Assembly: GCF_019104745.1 (NCBI RefSeq)
Contig: NZ_JAHRWL010000002.1
Coordinates: 694,076-758,075, forward strand
Direction of reading: 5' to 3'
From: Thalassococcus arenae
GTDB taxonomy: Bacteria > Pseudomonadota > Alphaproteobacteria > Rhodobacterales > Rhodobacteraceae
Length of the DNA: 64,000 bases
Of the stretch, positions 35,216-43,734 are shown in pieces (the stretch's first letter is position 1; each line of letters begins with the position of its first letter). Under the pieces are notes generated by a model. That model made no database searches, was not told where the DNA came from, and worked only from the letters and a program-made list of their open reading frames with translations. Position numbers and translations under genes: made by a program.

Positions 35216-35380
35216 ATGCAATCGTTCCTTTCGACCATCCGCAGCTCGATGGAAAAGCGCACTCTCTACAACCGGACCGTCGGTGAAATCCGCCGGATGC
35301 CGCGCGATGTGGCGCTGGATCTGAATATCTTTCCGGAAGACGCGGAAAAGATCGCCTACAAGGCCGTCTACGGCGGCTAG
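35216..35380 (+). CDS. DUF1127-like small protein
   Basis: 54 residues: MQSFLSTIRSSMEKRTLYNRTVGEIRRMPRDVALDLNIF fits the arginine-rich YjiS/DUF1127 pattern (R-x-L-x-x-L-x-x-L...D-L-G/N-I). AAAGGAG before the ATG is a strong ribosome binding site. In other alphaproteobacteria such proteins bind RNA and influence carbon and phosphate metabolism. The stop overlaps the stop of convergent coaD. Confidence 0.8.
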   Translation: MQSFLSTIRSSMEKRTLYNRTVGEIRRMPRDVALDLNIFPEDAEKIAYKAVYGG

Positions 35381-35874
35381 GCGGTTCCGAACCGCTGCTG
35401 AAGCGCCCGGCGCACGGGCGGCGTGACGAATTTGGACACGTCGCCGCCCAGCCGGGCGATTTCCTTGACCAGCTTGGAGGCGATCGCCTGGTGCCGGGCT
35501 TCGGCCATCAGGAACACCGTCTCGATGCTGTCGTCCAGCGCCCGGTTCATGCCAACCATCTGAAATTCATACTCGAAATCCGCCACCGCGCGCAGGCCGC
35601 GGATGATGACGCCGGCGCCCACGTCGCGGGCGCAGTCGATCAGCAGGTTCTCGAAGGGATGTGCGACGATCTCGGTGCCGGTCTGTTCCGAAAGCGAACG
35701 GCATTCCGCCTCGATCATCGCGACGCGTTCTTCCAGCGGAAACAGCGGACCCTTGTCGCGGTTGATCGCCACGCCGATCACCAGCCGGTCGACCAATCCC
35801 GCCGCGCGGCGGATGATGTCGATATGGCCATGGGTGATCGGATCGAAGGTGCCGGGATAAAGGCCGATGCGCAT
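35377..35874 (-). CDS. coaD: Phosphopantetheine adenylyltransferase
   Basis: 165 residues. The nucleotidyltransferase signature GLYPGTFDPITHGHIDII includes the TxGH-like HGH motif; RGLRAVADFEYEFQM and the ISSxx-like SKLVKEIARLGGDVSKF follow. It makes dephospho-CoA from 4'-phosphopantetheine and ATP. The ATG at 35874 is chosen because the conserved N-terminus begins there; a longer frame to 35913 adds an unrelated stretch. Confidence 0.96.
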   Translation of the reverse strand: MRIGLYPGTFDPITHGHIDIIRRAAGLVDRLVIGVAINRDKGPLFPLEERVAMIEAECRSLSEQTGTEIVAHPFENLLIDCARDVGAGVIIRGLRAVADFEYEFQMVGMNRALDDSIETVFLMAEARHQAIASKLVKEIARLGGDVSKFVTPPVRRALQQRFGTA

Positions 35875-35940
35875 GGGTCTTTCCTGTCGGTCTGCGTCAG
35901 GCGCACGCAACAATATTGCGCGCGTGATTGCAACCCCGGC

Positions 35941-36375
35941 TCAGTGGCCCATGATCATGCCTTGCAGCGCGTCTTTCTCCATGGCCAGCTCGCTCAGCCG
36001 TGCCTTGACCACGTCGCCCAGCGTGATCAGCCCGACCATCTTGCCGTCCTCGACCACCGGCATGTGCCGGAACCGGCCTTCGGTCATGGTGGCCAGGATG
36101 TCGTCGGCCTTGTCGGTGCGTTTGCAGGTGACCAGTTTCGACGTCATCATCGAATCCACCGTGTCCTCGAGGCAGGACGCTCCGCGCGCGGCCAGAACGC
36201 GCACGATGTCGCGTTCCGACAGGATGCCGTCGGCGGTTTCGCCGTCGGCCGAGATCACCACCGTCCCGATGCGCTTCTCCGCAAGGACCTTGGCGGCTTC
36301 CGACACCAGCGTACCCGGCTTAACGGTGACCACACCGTCGGTTCCCTTGCTCTTGAGGATATTCAGAACCTGCAT
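35941..36375 (-). CDS. CBS-domain-pair protein
   Basis: 144 residues consisting of two CBS units: VVTVKPGTLVSEAAKVLAEKRIGTVVIS...GILSERDIVRVLA and KLVTCKRTDKADDILATMTEGRFRHMPVVEDGKMVGLITLGD, written here only in part. Such stand-alone pairs bind adenosine nucleotides (AMP, ATP, NAD) and sense energy state. Partner unknown. Gene spacing suggests an independent transcript. Confidence 0.92.
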   Translation of the reverse strand: MQVLNILKSKGTDGVVTVKPGTLVSEAAKVLAEKRIGTVVISADGETADGILSERDIVRVLAARGASCLEDTVDSMMTSKLVTCKRTDKADDILATMTEGRFRHMPVVEDGKMVGLITLGDVVKARLSELAMEKDALQGMIMGH

Positions 36376-36436
36376 GCCGGACCTCTATCTGACAGTTTCG
36401 TGATGGTCCCAGCGTCCTCCCGTCGGCCCAGTGCTG

Positions 36437-37381
36437 TCAAGGGTTTGCTTGATGCTGCGTCTCTGCGCCCCAACCCGGAGCGCCGTCGACGGCATGTTCC
36501 AGACGGGCGACTTCGTGGCGCAGACCCTGTGCCAGCGCCTCGGCGAAACGGGTGATCCGGGTCAGGCGGCGGTCGTCGGCGTGACGCACGAGGTAGAAGC
36601 TGCGTATCAGGTGCACCTCGTCAGGCAGAACCCGGCTGATGCCTGGCGCGGCGGGCAGCGCGAAATCGTGCACGATGCCGATCCCGGCCCCCGCGCGGAT
36701 CCACTGGAATTGCACGGCGACCGAGTTGGACGCCAGCCGCACGCGGTCGATCCCGATCTCGGCCAGGTAGTCCAGTTCGCGGTCGAAGATCATGTCGGGA
36801 ACATAGCCGACGATGCGATGGTCCCGCAGGTCGGCGCGGGCGCGGATCGGCGCAGCCTTGTCCAGATAGACCCGCGACGCCGCCAGGCTCAGGCGGTAAT
36901 CGGTGATCTTCTGCACGGTCAGGCGGCCAGCGGTCGGCGGCGACACCGCGACGGCAAGATCGGCCTCGCGCCGACTGAGGTTGACGACGCGCGGCAGCGC
37001 CACGATCTGGACGTCGAGATCGGGGTTGTCGGCGGAGATCGCCGCGCAGACCTGTGGCAGCAGGAAATTCGCGCAGCCGTCGGGCGCGCCGATGCGGATC
37101 TGGCCGGACAACCCTTCGGATCGGCCCTGCACCGCCTCGGCAGCCAGGCTCATCGCCTGTTCGGCTGCTTCGGCATGGGGGACCAGGCGGGCGCCTGCCT
37201 CGGTCAGGGCGTAGCCCACGGGTGATTTGGCGAACAGCGCCGTACCAAGCGCCTGTTCCAGCCGCGCCACGCGGCGCCCCACCGTCGCCGCATCCATCCG
37301 GAGGCCGCGCCCGGCCGCCGACAGGCTTTCGCCGCGCGCGACCGCAAGAAACACCTTCAGATCGTCCCAGGCTGGCGTCAC
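36437..37381 (-). CDS. LysR-family transcriptional regulator, divergent from mmsA
   Basis: 314 residues. N-terminal winged HTH: WDDLKVFLAVARGESLSAAGRG, then MDAATVGRRVARLEQALGTALF. The C-terminal periplasmic-binding-like domain begins about residue 92 (LSGQIRIGAPDG). GTG start at 37381. The 90 bases separating it from mmsA hold GCAAAA/TTTTGC inverted repeats, so control of mmsA and perhaps the valine genes is likely. The effector is unknown. Confidence 0.9.
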   Translation of the reverse strand: MTPAWDDLKVFLAVARGESLSAAGRGLRMDAATVGRRVARLEQALGTALFAKSPVGYALTEAGARLVPHAEAAEQAMSLAAEAVQGRSEGLSGQIRIGAPDGCANFLLPQVCAAISADNPDLDVQIVALPRVVNLSRREADLAVAVSPPTAGRLTVQKITDYRLSLAASRVYLDKAAPIRARADLRDHRIVGYVPDMIFDRELDYLAEIGIDRVRLASNSVAVQFQWIRAGAGIGIVHDFALPAAPGISRVLPDEVHLIRSFYLVRHADDRRLTRITRFAEALAQGLRHEVARLEHAVDGAPGWGAETQHQANP

Positions 37382-37383
37382 CT

Positions 37384-37408
37384 TTGCAATCCTGCAAAAC
37401 CTTTTTGC
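37384..37408. promoter_or_regulatory. Inverted repeats GCAAAA...TTTTGC in the mmsA/LysR promoter region
   Basis: TTTGCA-ATCC-TGCAAA (37383-37398) is a perfect six-base inverted repeat, and GCAAAA-CC-TTTTTGC (37394-37408) is a second, overlapping one; another TTTTTGCAAGG follows at 37431. The parts resemble the tandem palindromes at 43735-43780 further along the valine cluster, hinting at a common regulator. The LysR protein or a short-chain acyl-CoA regulator (ScfR/PccR group) are the candidates. Confidence 0.5.
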
Positions 37409-37471
37409 TGACTTACCTCTCCTACCCGCGTTTTTGCAAGGCTATGCTGCACCCAGCCAAAGGAGTGAGCC

Positions 37472-38971
37472 ATGCAGGAATTGTCCCACTGGATCGACGG
37501 CAAACGCGTGCCCGGCACGTCGGGCCGTTTCGCCGATGTCTTCAACCCCGCCACCGGAGAGGTTCAAGCCAAGTTGCCGCTGGCGTCGAAGGCGGAAGTC
37601 GATGCCGCCGTCGCCCGCGCCGCCGAGGCCCAACCCGCCTGGGGCGCGACCAATCCGCAGCGCCGCGCGCGGGTGATGATGAAGGTCGTCGAGCTGCTCA
37701 ACCGCGACATGGACAAGCTGGCCGAGGCGCTGAGCCGCGAACACGGCAAGACCATTCCCGACGCCAAGGGCGATGTGCAGCGCGGGCTTGAGGTGATCGA
37801 GTTCTGCATCGGCGCGCCGCATCTGCTCAAGGGTGAATACACCGACAGCGCCGGCCCCGGGATCGACATGTATTCCATGCGCCAACCCCTTGGGGTCGTT
37901 GCCGGAATCACGCCGTTCAACTTCCCCGCCATGATCCCGCTGTGGAAGATGGGCCCGGCGCTGGCCTGCGGCAACGCCTTCATCCTCAAGCCGTCCGAAC
38001 GCGATCCCTCGGTGCCGCTGATGCTGGCCGAGATCTTTCAGGAGGCCGGTCTGCCAGATGGCGTGCTGCAGGTCGTGAACGGCGACAAGGAAGCCGTGGA
38101 TGCGATCCTCGAGAACCAGACCGTGATGGCCGTGGGTTTCGTCGGATCGACCCCGATCGCGCAATACATCTATGCCAAGGGATGTGAAAACGGCAAACGG
38201 GTGCAGTGTTTCGGCGGCGCCAAGAACCACATGATCGTCATGCCCGACGCCGATATGGACCAGGCGGCCGATGCGCTGGTGGGTGCGGGCTATGGCGCAG
38301 CGGGCGAACGCTGCATGGCGATTTCGGTGGCGGTTCCGGTGGGCGAGGAAACCGCCGACCGGCTGATCGCGGCGCTGGTGCCGCGGATCGAAAAACTCAA
38401 GGTCGGCCCCTACACGGCCGGAAACGACATCGATTACGGCCCGGTCGTGACCGCAGCGGCCAAGCAGAACATCCTGCGTCTGGTCGAATCGGGCATCGCG
38501 CAGGGTGCCGAACTGGTCGTCGACGGGCGCGATTTCAAGCTGCAGGGCTATGAGGACGGCTTTTTCGTCGGCCCGCACCTGTTCGACCGCGTGACCCCGG
38601 ACATGGACATCTACCGCAAGGAGATTTTCGGCCCGGTCCTGTCCACCGTCCGCGCCGGCAGCTACGAAGAAGCGATCGGCCTGGCGATGGACCACGAATA
38701 CGGCAACGGCACCGCGATCTTTACCCGCGACGGCGACGCCGCGCGTGACTTCGCCAGCCGGATCAATATCGGCATGGTTGGGATCAACGTGCCGATCCCG
38801 GTGCCGCTGGCCTATCACACCTTCGGCGGTTGGAAGAAATCCGGCTTTGGCGATCTCAACCAGCACGGCCCGGACGCCTTCCGGTTCTACACGCGCACCA
38901 AGACGGTCACTGCACGCTGGCCATCGGGCATCAAGGAGGGCGGCGAGTTCAACTTCAAGGCCATGGACTGA
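37472..38971 (+). CDS. mmsA: Methylmalonate-semialdehyde dehydrogenase (CoA-acylating)
   Basis: 499 residues of the aldehyde dehydrogenase superfamily. VAGITPFNFPAMIPLW, ILKPSERDPSVP and the catalytic cysteine in GYGAAGERCMAISVAV (the GxRCM form is typical of MmsA) identify it; PLAYHTFGGWKKSGFGD is near the C-terminus. It converts methylmalonate semialdehyde to propionyl-CoA, the last step of valine degradation, and also acts in myo-inositol degradation. The other valine genes are 42586-45714. AAAGGAG lies before the ATG. Confidence 0.95.
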   Translation: MQELSHWIDGKRVPGTSGRFADVFNPATGEVQAKLPLASKAEVDAAVARAAEAQPAWGATNPQRRARVMMKVVELLNRDMDKLAEALSREHGKTIPDAKGDVQRGLEVIEFCIGAPHLLKGEYTDSAGPGIDMYSMRQPLGVVAGITPFNFPAMIPLWKMGPALACGNAFILKPSERDPSVPLMLAEIFQEAGLPDGVLQVVNGDKEAVDAILENQTVMAVGFVGSTPIAQYIYAKGCENGKRVQCFGGAKNHMIVMPDADMDQAADALVGAGYGAAGERCMAISVAVPVGEETADRLIAALVPRIEKLKVGPYTAGNDIDYGPVVTAAAKQNILRLVESGIAQGAELVVDGRDFKLQGYEDGFFVGPHLFDRVTPDMDIYRKEIFGPVLSTVRAGSYEEAIGLAMDHEYGNGTAIFTRDGDAARDFASRINIGMVGINVPIPVPLAYHTFGGWKKSGFGDLNQHGPDAFRFYTRTKTVTARWPSGIKEGGEFNFKAMD

Positions 38972-38992
38972 CCGCGTTTCCATCGCACCCCC

Positions 38993-39031
38993 CCCCGGTC
39001 CGGTTCTAGACAGATCCGGTCCGGGGCTTTT
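38993..39031 (+). terminator. Terminator after mmsA
   Basis: CCCCGGTCCGG (38993-39003) pairs with CCGGTCCGGGG (39016-39026) with a single T-T mismatch; the loop is 12 bases and CTTTTA follows. It suggests mmsA is transcribed separately from the genes downstream. Confidence 0.65.
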
Positions 39032-39117
39032 ACACCTTCCGAATTTTCGATATGAGTTGCGAAACGCGGGGCGCGTTCGTCGCTTCCGCCATTTCAAACG
39101 GTTTCGGGGGCGCTGTC

Positions 39118-39543
39118 GTGACGGTGAAATTCGGTATTCTGCCCCGTCTGGGCCTTGTCGTCGTGCGCTTTTCCGGTTTCGCGGAACTTGCCGAAACGGA
39201 AACGGCATTCGAAAACTACAGGAAACATCCCGATTATCGGCCTGGCCAGAAACAGCTGCTCGATCTGTCCGGAGTGACGGGTTTCGACCGGGATTACACC
39301 CGAGCGATGGCATTTCAGGCAAAGGCGACCGAGGTTTTCGTCGGAAACGACCCCGAAACCATGCTTGTCGTTTATGCCCCGACGGATATCGGTTTGAAAA
39401 TGGCCGAATTGATCGTCCGGCCCTGGGATTGCACGCCTTTCGTCGTGCCGCTTGTCCAAAGAAACGAGGCCGATGCCCTGCAGTTGCTGGGTGTGCCGCA
39501 GACAACGCTCGCCGAATTGAGGGCCTTGGCCCAAACCTCTTGA
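39118..39543 (+). CDS. SpoIIAA/STAS-like protein, first of two tandem paralogues
   Basis: 141 residues from GTG at 39118. The frame extends to ATG 39052, but alignment with the next gene (VTVKFGILPRLGLVVVRF against [18 protein letters not shown]) and GGGGG upstream favour the GTG. The pattern QKQLLDLSGVTGFDRDYTR, a strand ending in aspartate then a helix, is like SpoIIAA-like (PF11964) proteins, which have the STAS fold. No phosphorylatable serine in the usual place is evident. Function unknown. It lies inside the valine cluster in slightly AT-richer DNA. Confidence 0.65.
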   Translation: MTVKFGILPRLGLVVVRFSGFAELAETETAFENYRKHPDYRPGQKQLLDLSGVTGFDRDYTRAMAFQAKATEVFVGNDPETMLVVYAPTDIGLKMAELIVRPWDCTPFVVPLVQRNEADALQLLGVPQTTLAELRALAQTS

Positions 39544-39574
39544 AACCTGGAAATAAAGAGTGTGATCGAAAAAT

Positions 39575-39592
39575 CGCATAACAACTTATGCG
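39575..39592. repeat. Inverted repeat between the SpoIIAA-like genes
   Basis: CGCATAA-CAAC-TTATGCG: seven-base perfect arms with a four-base loop in an AT-rich gap (39544-39651). It could be an operator of the second paralogue or a weak transcription stop for the first. Confidence 0.5.
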
Positions 39593-39651
39593 TGCGGCTT
39601 CCGTAGGGTCACTCTTGAAAAAGGTTTATTTACACGACATTCACTATTTGC

Positions 39652-40080
39652 ATGTCTGTGCACCATTTTGTCCGTTCCGATCTGAACCTGGTCGCCGTGT
39701 ATTGCTGCAACAGCCTGACGGCTGCCGATTATTACGCGTCTTTCAGGAATAGTGTCGCGCATCCGGAATACGGACCGGAAATGAATCATATCGTCGACCT
39801 GACCGACGTGACAGATTATGCGCTGGACTTCGTGCAGATGCTGGGTCTGGTCAACCGGATGGCGGCCCATTTCGAACCGGGCGTTTCCACCAAGGCCGCC
39901 CTTTTGGCCCCATCCGAGCTGTCTTTCGGCGTCGCGCGGATGTTCCAGTCGCTGGCCGATGGCAACCTTCCGCACGACATTCACATCTTTGAGGATTTCG
40001 GCGCCGCCGCCCGGTTCCTGGACCTCGACCTCGTCGGCCGGTTCGGATTGTTCGGTGAGGCGACGCGCCGAAGCGCCTGA
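39652..40080 (+). CDS. SpoIIAA/STAS-like protein, second paralogue
   Basis: 142 residues, same layout as the previous gene: N-terminal strands ([22 protein letters not shown]), [20 protein letters not shown] matching LLDLSGVTGFDRDY, and a C-terminal helix-strand part ([19 protein letters not shown]). Identity between the two is low, so the duplication is old. The gene has its own AT-rich upstream region. Function unknown; partner-binding rather than catalysis is likely for this fold. Confidence 0.68.
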   Translation: MSVHHFVRSDLNLVAVYCCNSLTAADYYASFRNSVAHPEYGPEMNHIVDLTDVTDYALDFVQMLGLVNRMAAHFEPGVSTKAALLAPSELSFGVARMFQSLADGNLPHDIHIFEDFGAAARFLDLDLVGRFGLFGEATRRSA

Positions 40081-40147
40081 AGCGGCTTCGCAAATCGCTT
40101 GCCCGCCGGTCACGGCTTTGTTTTCCTGTGGTCAGGGAGGCTGGGCC

Positions 40148-41266
40148 ATGAACGAACCCGAATTCACCATCGGCATCGAGGAAGAATACCTGCTGGTCGA
40201 TCTCGAGAGCTGCGCTCTGGCCGAGGCGCCCGAAGCCTTGATGGAGGCCTGCGCATCCGAACTCGAAGACCAGGTCAGCCCCGAATTCCTGCAATGCCAG
40301 ATCGAGATCGGCACCAAGCCGTGCCGCGACATCGCCGAGGCGCGCGAGGATCTCAAGCGTCTGCGCAGTTCCGTCGCCCGCCAGGCGCGCAAGTTCGGCA
40401 TGGCGCCGATCGCCGCCTCGTGCCATCCCTTCGCCGACTGGAAAACCCAGCACCACACGGACAAGCAGCGCTACAACGACCTGAGCCGCGACCTGGGCGG
40501 CGTGGTGCGGCGCATGCTGATCTGCGGGATGCATGTGCATGTGGGCCTGGGCGAAGATGCCCTGCGCGCCGACCTGATGCGGCAGATGTCGTATTTCCTG
40601 CCGCATCTGCTGGCGCTGTCGGCCTCGTCACCGTTCTGGATGGGCCAGGATACCGAAATGGCGTCCTATCGCATTTCGGTCTTCGACAACCTGCCGCGCA
40701 CCGGCCTGCCGCCGCAATTCGAAAGCTGGCAGGATTACGAACGGTCCGTCTCGATCCTGATCGACCTGGGGCTGATCGAGGATTCGTCGAAAATCTGGTG
40801 GGATCTGCGACCTTCGGCCCGCTTTCCCACGCTGGAAACCCGGATCATGGATGTCCAGCCGCGCATCGAGGATACCCTGATGCTGGCAGCACTGAACCAG
40901 TGCCTGTTGCGGATGCTGTGGCGGTTGCGGGTGCGAAACCAGCGCTGGCGGATCTACGACCGGTTCCTGATCGGCGAAAACCGCTGGCGGGCGCAACGCT
41001 ATGGCGTGTCCGAGGGGCTTATCGATTTCGGCCGCAAGGCGGTTGTGCCCTTTGCCGAACTGGCCGAGGAACTGATCGCCCTGGTCGAGGAAGATGCCGG
41101 TATCCTGCGTTGCCTGCCGGAACTGGAGCATGTCCGCGAGGTCGTGGCCAAGGGCAATTCGGCGCAGCGCCAGCGCCGGATCTACCACGACACCGCCGGC
41201 AGCGACGACGACCGGATGCGCGCCGTGGTGAAGCACCTTGTCGAGGATTTCCACGTCGGACTTTGA
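40148..41266 (+). CDS. Carboxylate-amine ligase, YbdK/GCS2 family
   Basis: 372 residues related to glutamate-cysteine ligase type 2. Motifs: [16 protein letters not shown] near the start (metal and ATP glutamates), [31 protein letters not shown] with the substrate-binding segment. YbdK homologues have weak glutamate-cysteine ligase activity; the true substrate is not known. GGGAGG precedes the ATG. It follows the second SpoIIAA-like gene by 67 bases. Confidence 0.9.
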   Translation: MNEPEFTIGIEEEYLLVDLESCALAEAPEALMEACASELEDQVSPEFLQCQIEIGTKPCRDIAEAREDLKRLRSSVARQARKFGMAPIAASCHPFADWKTQHHTDKQRYNDLSRDLGGVVRRMLICGMHVHVGLGEDALRADLMRQMSYFLPHLLALSASSPFWMGQDTEMASYRISVFDNLPRTGLPPQFESWQDYERSVSILIDLGLIEDSSKIWWDLRPSARFPTLETRIMDVQPRIEDTLMLAALNQCLLRMLWRLRVRNQRWRIYDRFLIGENRWRAQRYGVSEGLIDFGRKAVVPFAELAEELIALVEEDAGILRCLPELEHVREVVAKGNSAQRQRRIYHDTAGSDDDRMRAVVKHLVEDFHVGL

Positions 41267-41321
41267 CCCTTGCGGTGCGGGCCGCACGCGGCGATAACCC
41301 GCCGCAATCTAGGGGGTGCGG

Positions 41322-42455
41322 ATGAAGGTCGCAATCGCCACGTCGGATTATTTCGTGATGGGCGAGACGTTCATCAACCGCCATATCGAACACATGTTCG
41401 GTGGCAATACCTGCGTGATCTGCGGCCGCTTCAACGGTCAGGATCCGTTTGGCAAGCCGCTGTTCGTGCGCCGCGCCCCGCTCAGCCTGCCCGACAAGAT
41501 CGCCGCGCCCATCGCCGCGCTTTGGGGCGCCGCATTCCACGGCACGTCCCGCCTGCCCTTCGGCGCAGGCCGTGCGGCGCTGGCGGCGTTCCTGCGCGAC
41601 CAGCAGGTCGACGTGATCCTGGCCGAATTCGGCACCCAGGCGCTGGTTGTGGCCAAGATCGGCAACGACCTGGGCATCCCGGTCTTCAGCTATTGGCGCG
41701 GCACCGACGCCAGCCGGGCCCTGCGGTCGCGCCAGAGGGTGCGCTCCTACCGGCTGATGATGCCGCGCCTGGCGGGGATGTTTTCGGTCAGCCGGTTCCT
41801 GCTCAACAACCTCGCCGCGCAGGGCGTGACCCATCCCAACGCGCATGTGGTGCCCTCGGGCGTGGACATCCGCCGCTTTACACCGGGCGAAAAGCAACCT
41901 GGCAGCTTCCTTGCGGTGGGCCGCATGGTGGAAAAGAAGGCGCCGCAGATCACCTTGCGCGCCTTTGCCAGGGCCGCGCGGGACCGCGACGCGCACCTGA
42001 CCTTCATCGGCGACGGGCCGCTGCTGGAGCCCTCCCGGGTCCTGGCCCGGGATCTCGGCATCGCCGGGCAAGTGACGTTCACCGGCGCCCTGCCCCATGA
42101 TGCGGTGCGCGACCATCTCGCCCGCACCGAAGTGTTCCTTCAGCATTCGGTCACCGCCCGGGACGGCAATACCGAAGGCTTGCCGACGGCCATCCAGGAG
42201 GCGCTGGCCGCCGGTTGCATCACGATCTCGACGATCCATGCCGGCATCCCCGAGGCGGTCGAGGACGGGGTAAACGGCATGCTGGTGCCGGAATGGGACG
42301 AGGCAGGTTTCGCCGATCGCATCGCCCGCGTGCTCGACATGGCCGATCGCAGCGCCATGACCCGCGCCGCACGGCAGACCGCGGTCGACCGTTTCGACAA
42401 TGCCCGCCTGCTGACCAAGGTCGAGGACGTCATCCGCCGGACGATCGCGCGCTGA
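41322..42455 (+). CDS. Glycosyltransferase family 4 (GT-B fold)
   Basis: 377 residues. N-terminal acceptor domain begins MKVAIATSDYFVMGETFI. In the donor domain, LAVGRMVEKKAPQ begins the nucleotide-sugar region, FIGDGPLLEPSRVLARDLGI follows and the E-x7-E motif is EGLPTAIQEALAAG. It transfers an activated sugar, probably to a lipid-linked or exopolysaccharide intermediate. ATG at 41322 follows AGGGGG. No other polysaccharide gene adjoins it. Confidence 0.9.
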   Translation: MKVAIATSDYFVMGETFINRHIEHMFGGNTCVICGRFNGQDPFGKPLFVRRAPLSLPDKIAAPIAALWGAAFHGTSRLPFGAGRAALAAFLRDQQVDVILAEFGTQALVVAKIGNDLGIPVFSYWRGTDASRALRSRQRVRSYRLMMPRLAGMFSVSRFLLNNLAAQGVTHPNAHVVPSGVDIRRFTPGEKQPGSFLAVGRMVEKKAPQITLRAFARAARDRDAHLTFIGDGPLLEPSRVLARDLGIAGQVTFTGALPHDAVRDHLARTEVFLQHSVTARDGNTEGLPTAIQEALAAGCITISTIHAGIPEAVEDGVNGMLVPEWDEAGFADRIARVLDMADRSAMTRAARQTAVDRFDNARLLTKVEDVIRRTIAR

Positions 42456-42546
42456 ACCGGTCCGCTCTTCTTCTCTTTCGAAAATACGCAATCCGACGCC
42501 GGACACAGGCGACGGGCTTGCCATCCGGCACCTTTCGCGGCAATTA

Positions 42547-42560
42547 TGAACACATGTTCA
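42547..42560. promoter_or_regulatory. Palindrome TGAACA-CA-TGTTCA before the acyl-CoA dehydrogenase gene
   Basis: A perfect six-base inverted repeat with a two-base centre, 26 bases before the start codon. It is a plausible operator. It does not fit the alphaproteobacterial LexA form (GTTC-N7-GTTC). Confidence 0.4.
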
Positions 42561-42585
42561 ATTCATCGACCGAAGGAGGCCGGCC

Positions 42586-43725
42586 ATGGATTTCGCGCTG
42601 TCCGAGGAACAAACCGCCATCTTCGACATGGCCCATGCGTTCGGCCAGGAGCATATCGCGCCGCATGCCCGCGAATGGGAAGCACAGGGCACGATCCCCA
42701 AATCACTTTGGCCGAAACTGGCCGAGCTGGGCTTCGCCGGGCTCTACGTGTCTGAGGACAGCGGCGGATCGGGGCTGACCCGGCTCGACGCCACGCTGGT
42801 CTTCGAGGCGCTCAGCATGGCCTGCCCATCGGTCGCGGCCTTCCTGTCGATCCACAACATGTGCGCCAAGATGATCGACGCCTTCGGCTCGGACGATCTC
42901 AAGGCGCGCTGGTTGCCGCGTGTCCTCACGATGGAAACGGTGCTGTCCTATTGCCTGACCGAACCGGGATCGGGTTCGGACGCCGCGGCTTTGCGCACCC
43001 GCGCGGAGAAGACCAATGAAGGATACCGGCTGACCGGCACCAAGGCATTCATTTCCGGCGGCGGTTATTCGGATGCCTATGTCGTGATGTGCCGCACCGG
43101 CGGCGACGGCCCCAAGGGCATTTCGACCGTGATCGTCGGCGATGGGTCGCCGGGACTGTCCTTCGGCGGGCTCGAGGACAAGATGGGCTGGCGGTCGCAG
43201 CCCACCGCGCAGGTGCAGTTCGACGATTGCCTGGTGCCGCATGACGCGCTGATCGGCGAGGAAGGTCAGGGGTTTCGCTATGCCATGGCGGGGCTCGACG
43301 GCGGGCGGCTCAACATCGCCGCCTGTTCGCTGGGTGCCGCGCAGACCGGGCTGACGCGGACGTTGGCCTATATGGCCGAACGCAAGGCGTTTGGGCAGAG
43401 CATCGACCAGTTCCAGGCGCTGCAATTCCGCCTGGCCGACATGGAGATCGAGCTGCAGGCGGCACGCACCTTCCTGCGCCAGGCGGCCTGGAAGCTCGAC
43501 ACGCAGGCGCCGGACGCCACCAAGTTCTGCGCCATGGCCAAGAAATTCGTCACCGAAGCCGGCTCGCGCATCGTCGATCAATGCCTGCAATTGCACGGCG
43601 GTTACGGATATCTGGCCGATTACGGCATCGAGAAACTGGTCCGTGACCTGCGCGTGCACCAGATCCTCGAAGGCACGAACGAAATCATGCGCCTGATCGT
43701 GGCCCGCCAGATGCTGGCCCGCTGA
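42586..43725 (+). CDS. Acyl-CoA dehydrogenase, probable isobutyryl-CoA dehydrogenase
   Basis: 379 residues. The FAD enzyme signatures are present: SYCLTEPGSGSDAAAL, the MAGLDGGRLNIAACSLGAAQ region, LHGGYGYLADYGIEKLVRD and catalytic glutamate in QILEGTNEIMRLIV. Linked to 3-hydroxyisobutyryl-CoA hydrolase, mmsB and mmsA, it most likely oxidises isobutyryl-CoA to methacrylyl-CoA in valine breakdown. GAAGGAGG is a strong ribosome binding site. A separate enoyl-CoA hydratase for methacrylyl-CoA is not in the window. Confidence 0.92.
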   Translation: MDFALSEEQTAIFDMAHAFGQEHIAPHAREWEAQGTIPKSLWPKLAELGFAGLYVSEDSGGSGLTRLDATLVFEALSMACPSVAAFLSIHNMCAKMIDAFGSDDLKARWLPRVLTMETVLSYCLTEPGSGSDAAALRTRAEKTNEGYRLTGTKAFISGGGYSDAYVVMCRTGGDGPKGISTVIVGDGSPGLSFGGLEDKMGWRSQPTAQVQFDDCLVPHDALIGEEGQGFRYAMAGLDGGRLNIAACSLGAAQTGLTRTLAYMAERKAFGQSIDQFQALQFRLADMEIELQAARTFLRQAAWKLDTQAPDATKFCAMAKKFVTEAGSRIVDQCLQLHGGYGYLADYGIEKLVRDLRVHQILEGTNEIMRLIVARQMLAR

Positions 43726-43734
43726 CCGGCGACA

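Noticed and set aside
42547-42560. LexA site
   Set aside because: The palindrome resembles the Gram-positive SOS box, but alphaproteobacterial LexA uses GTTC-N7-GTTC, as found before uvrA.
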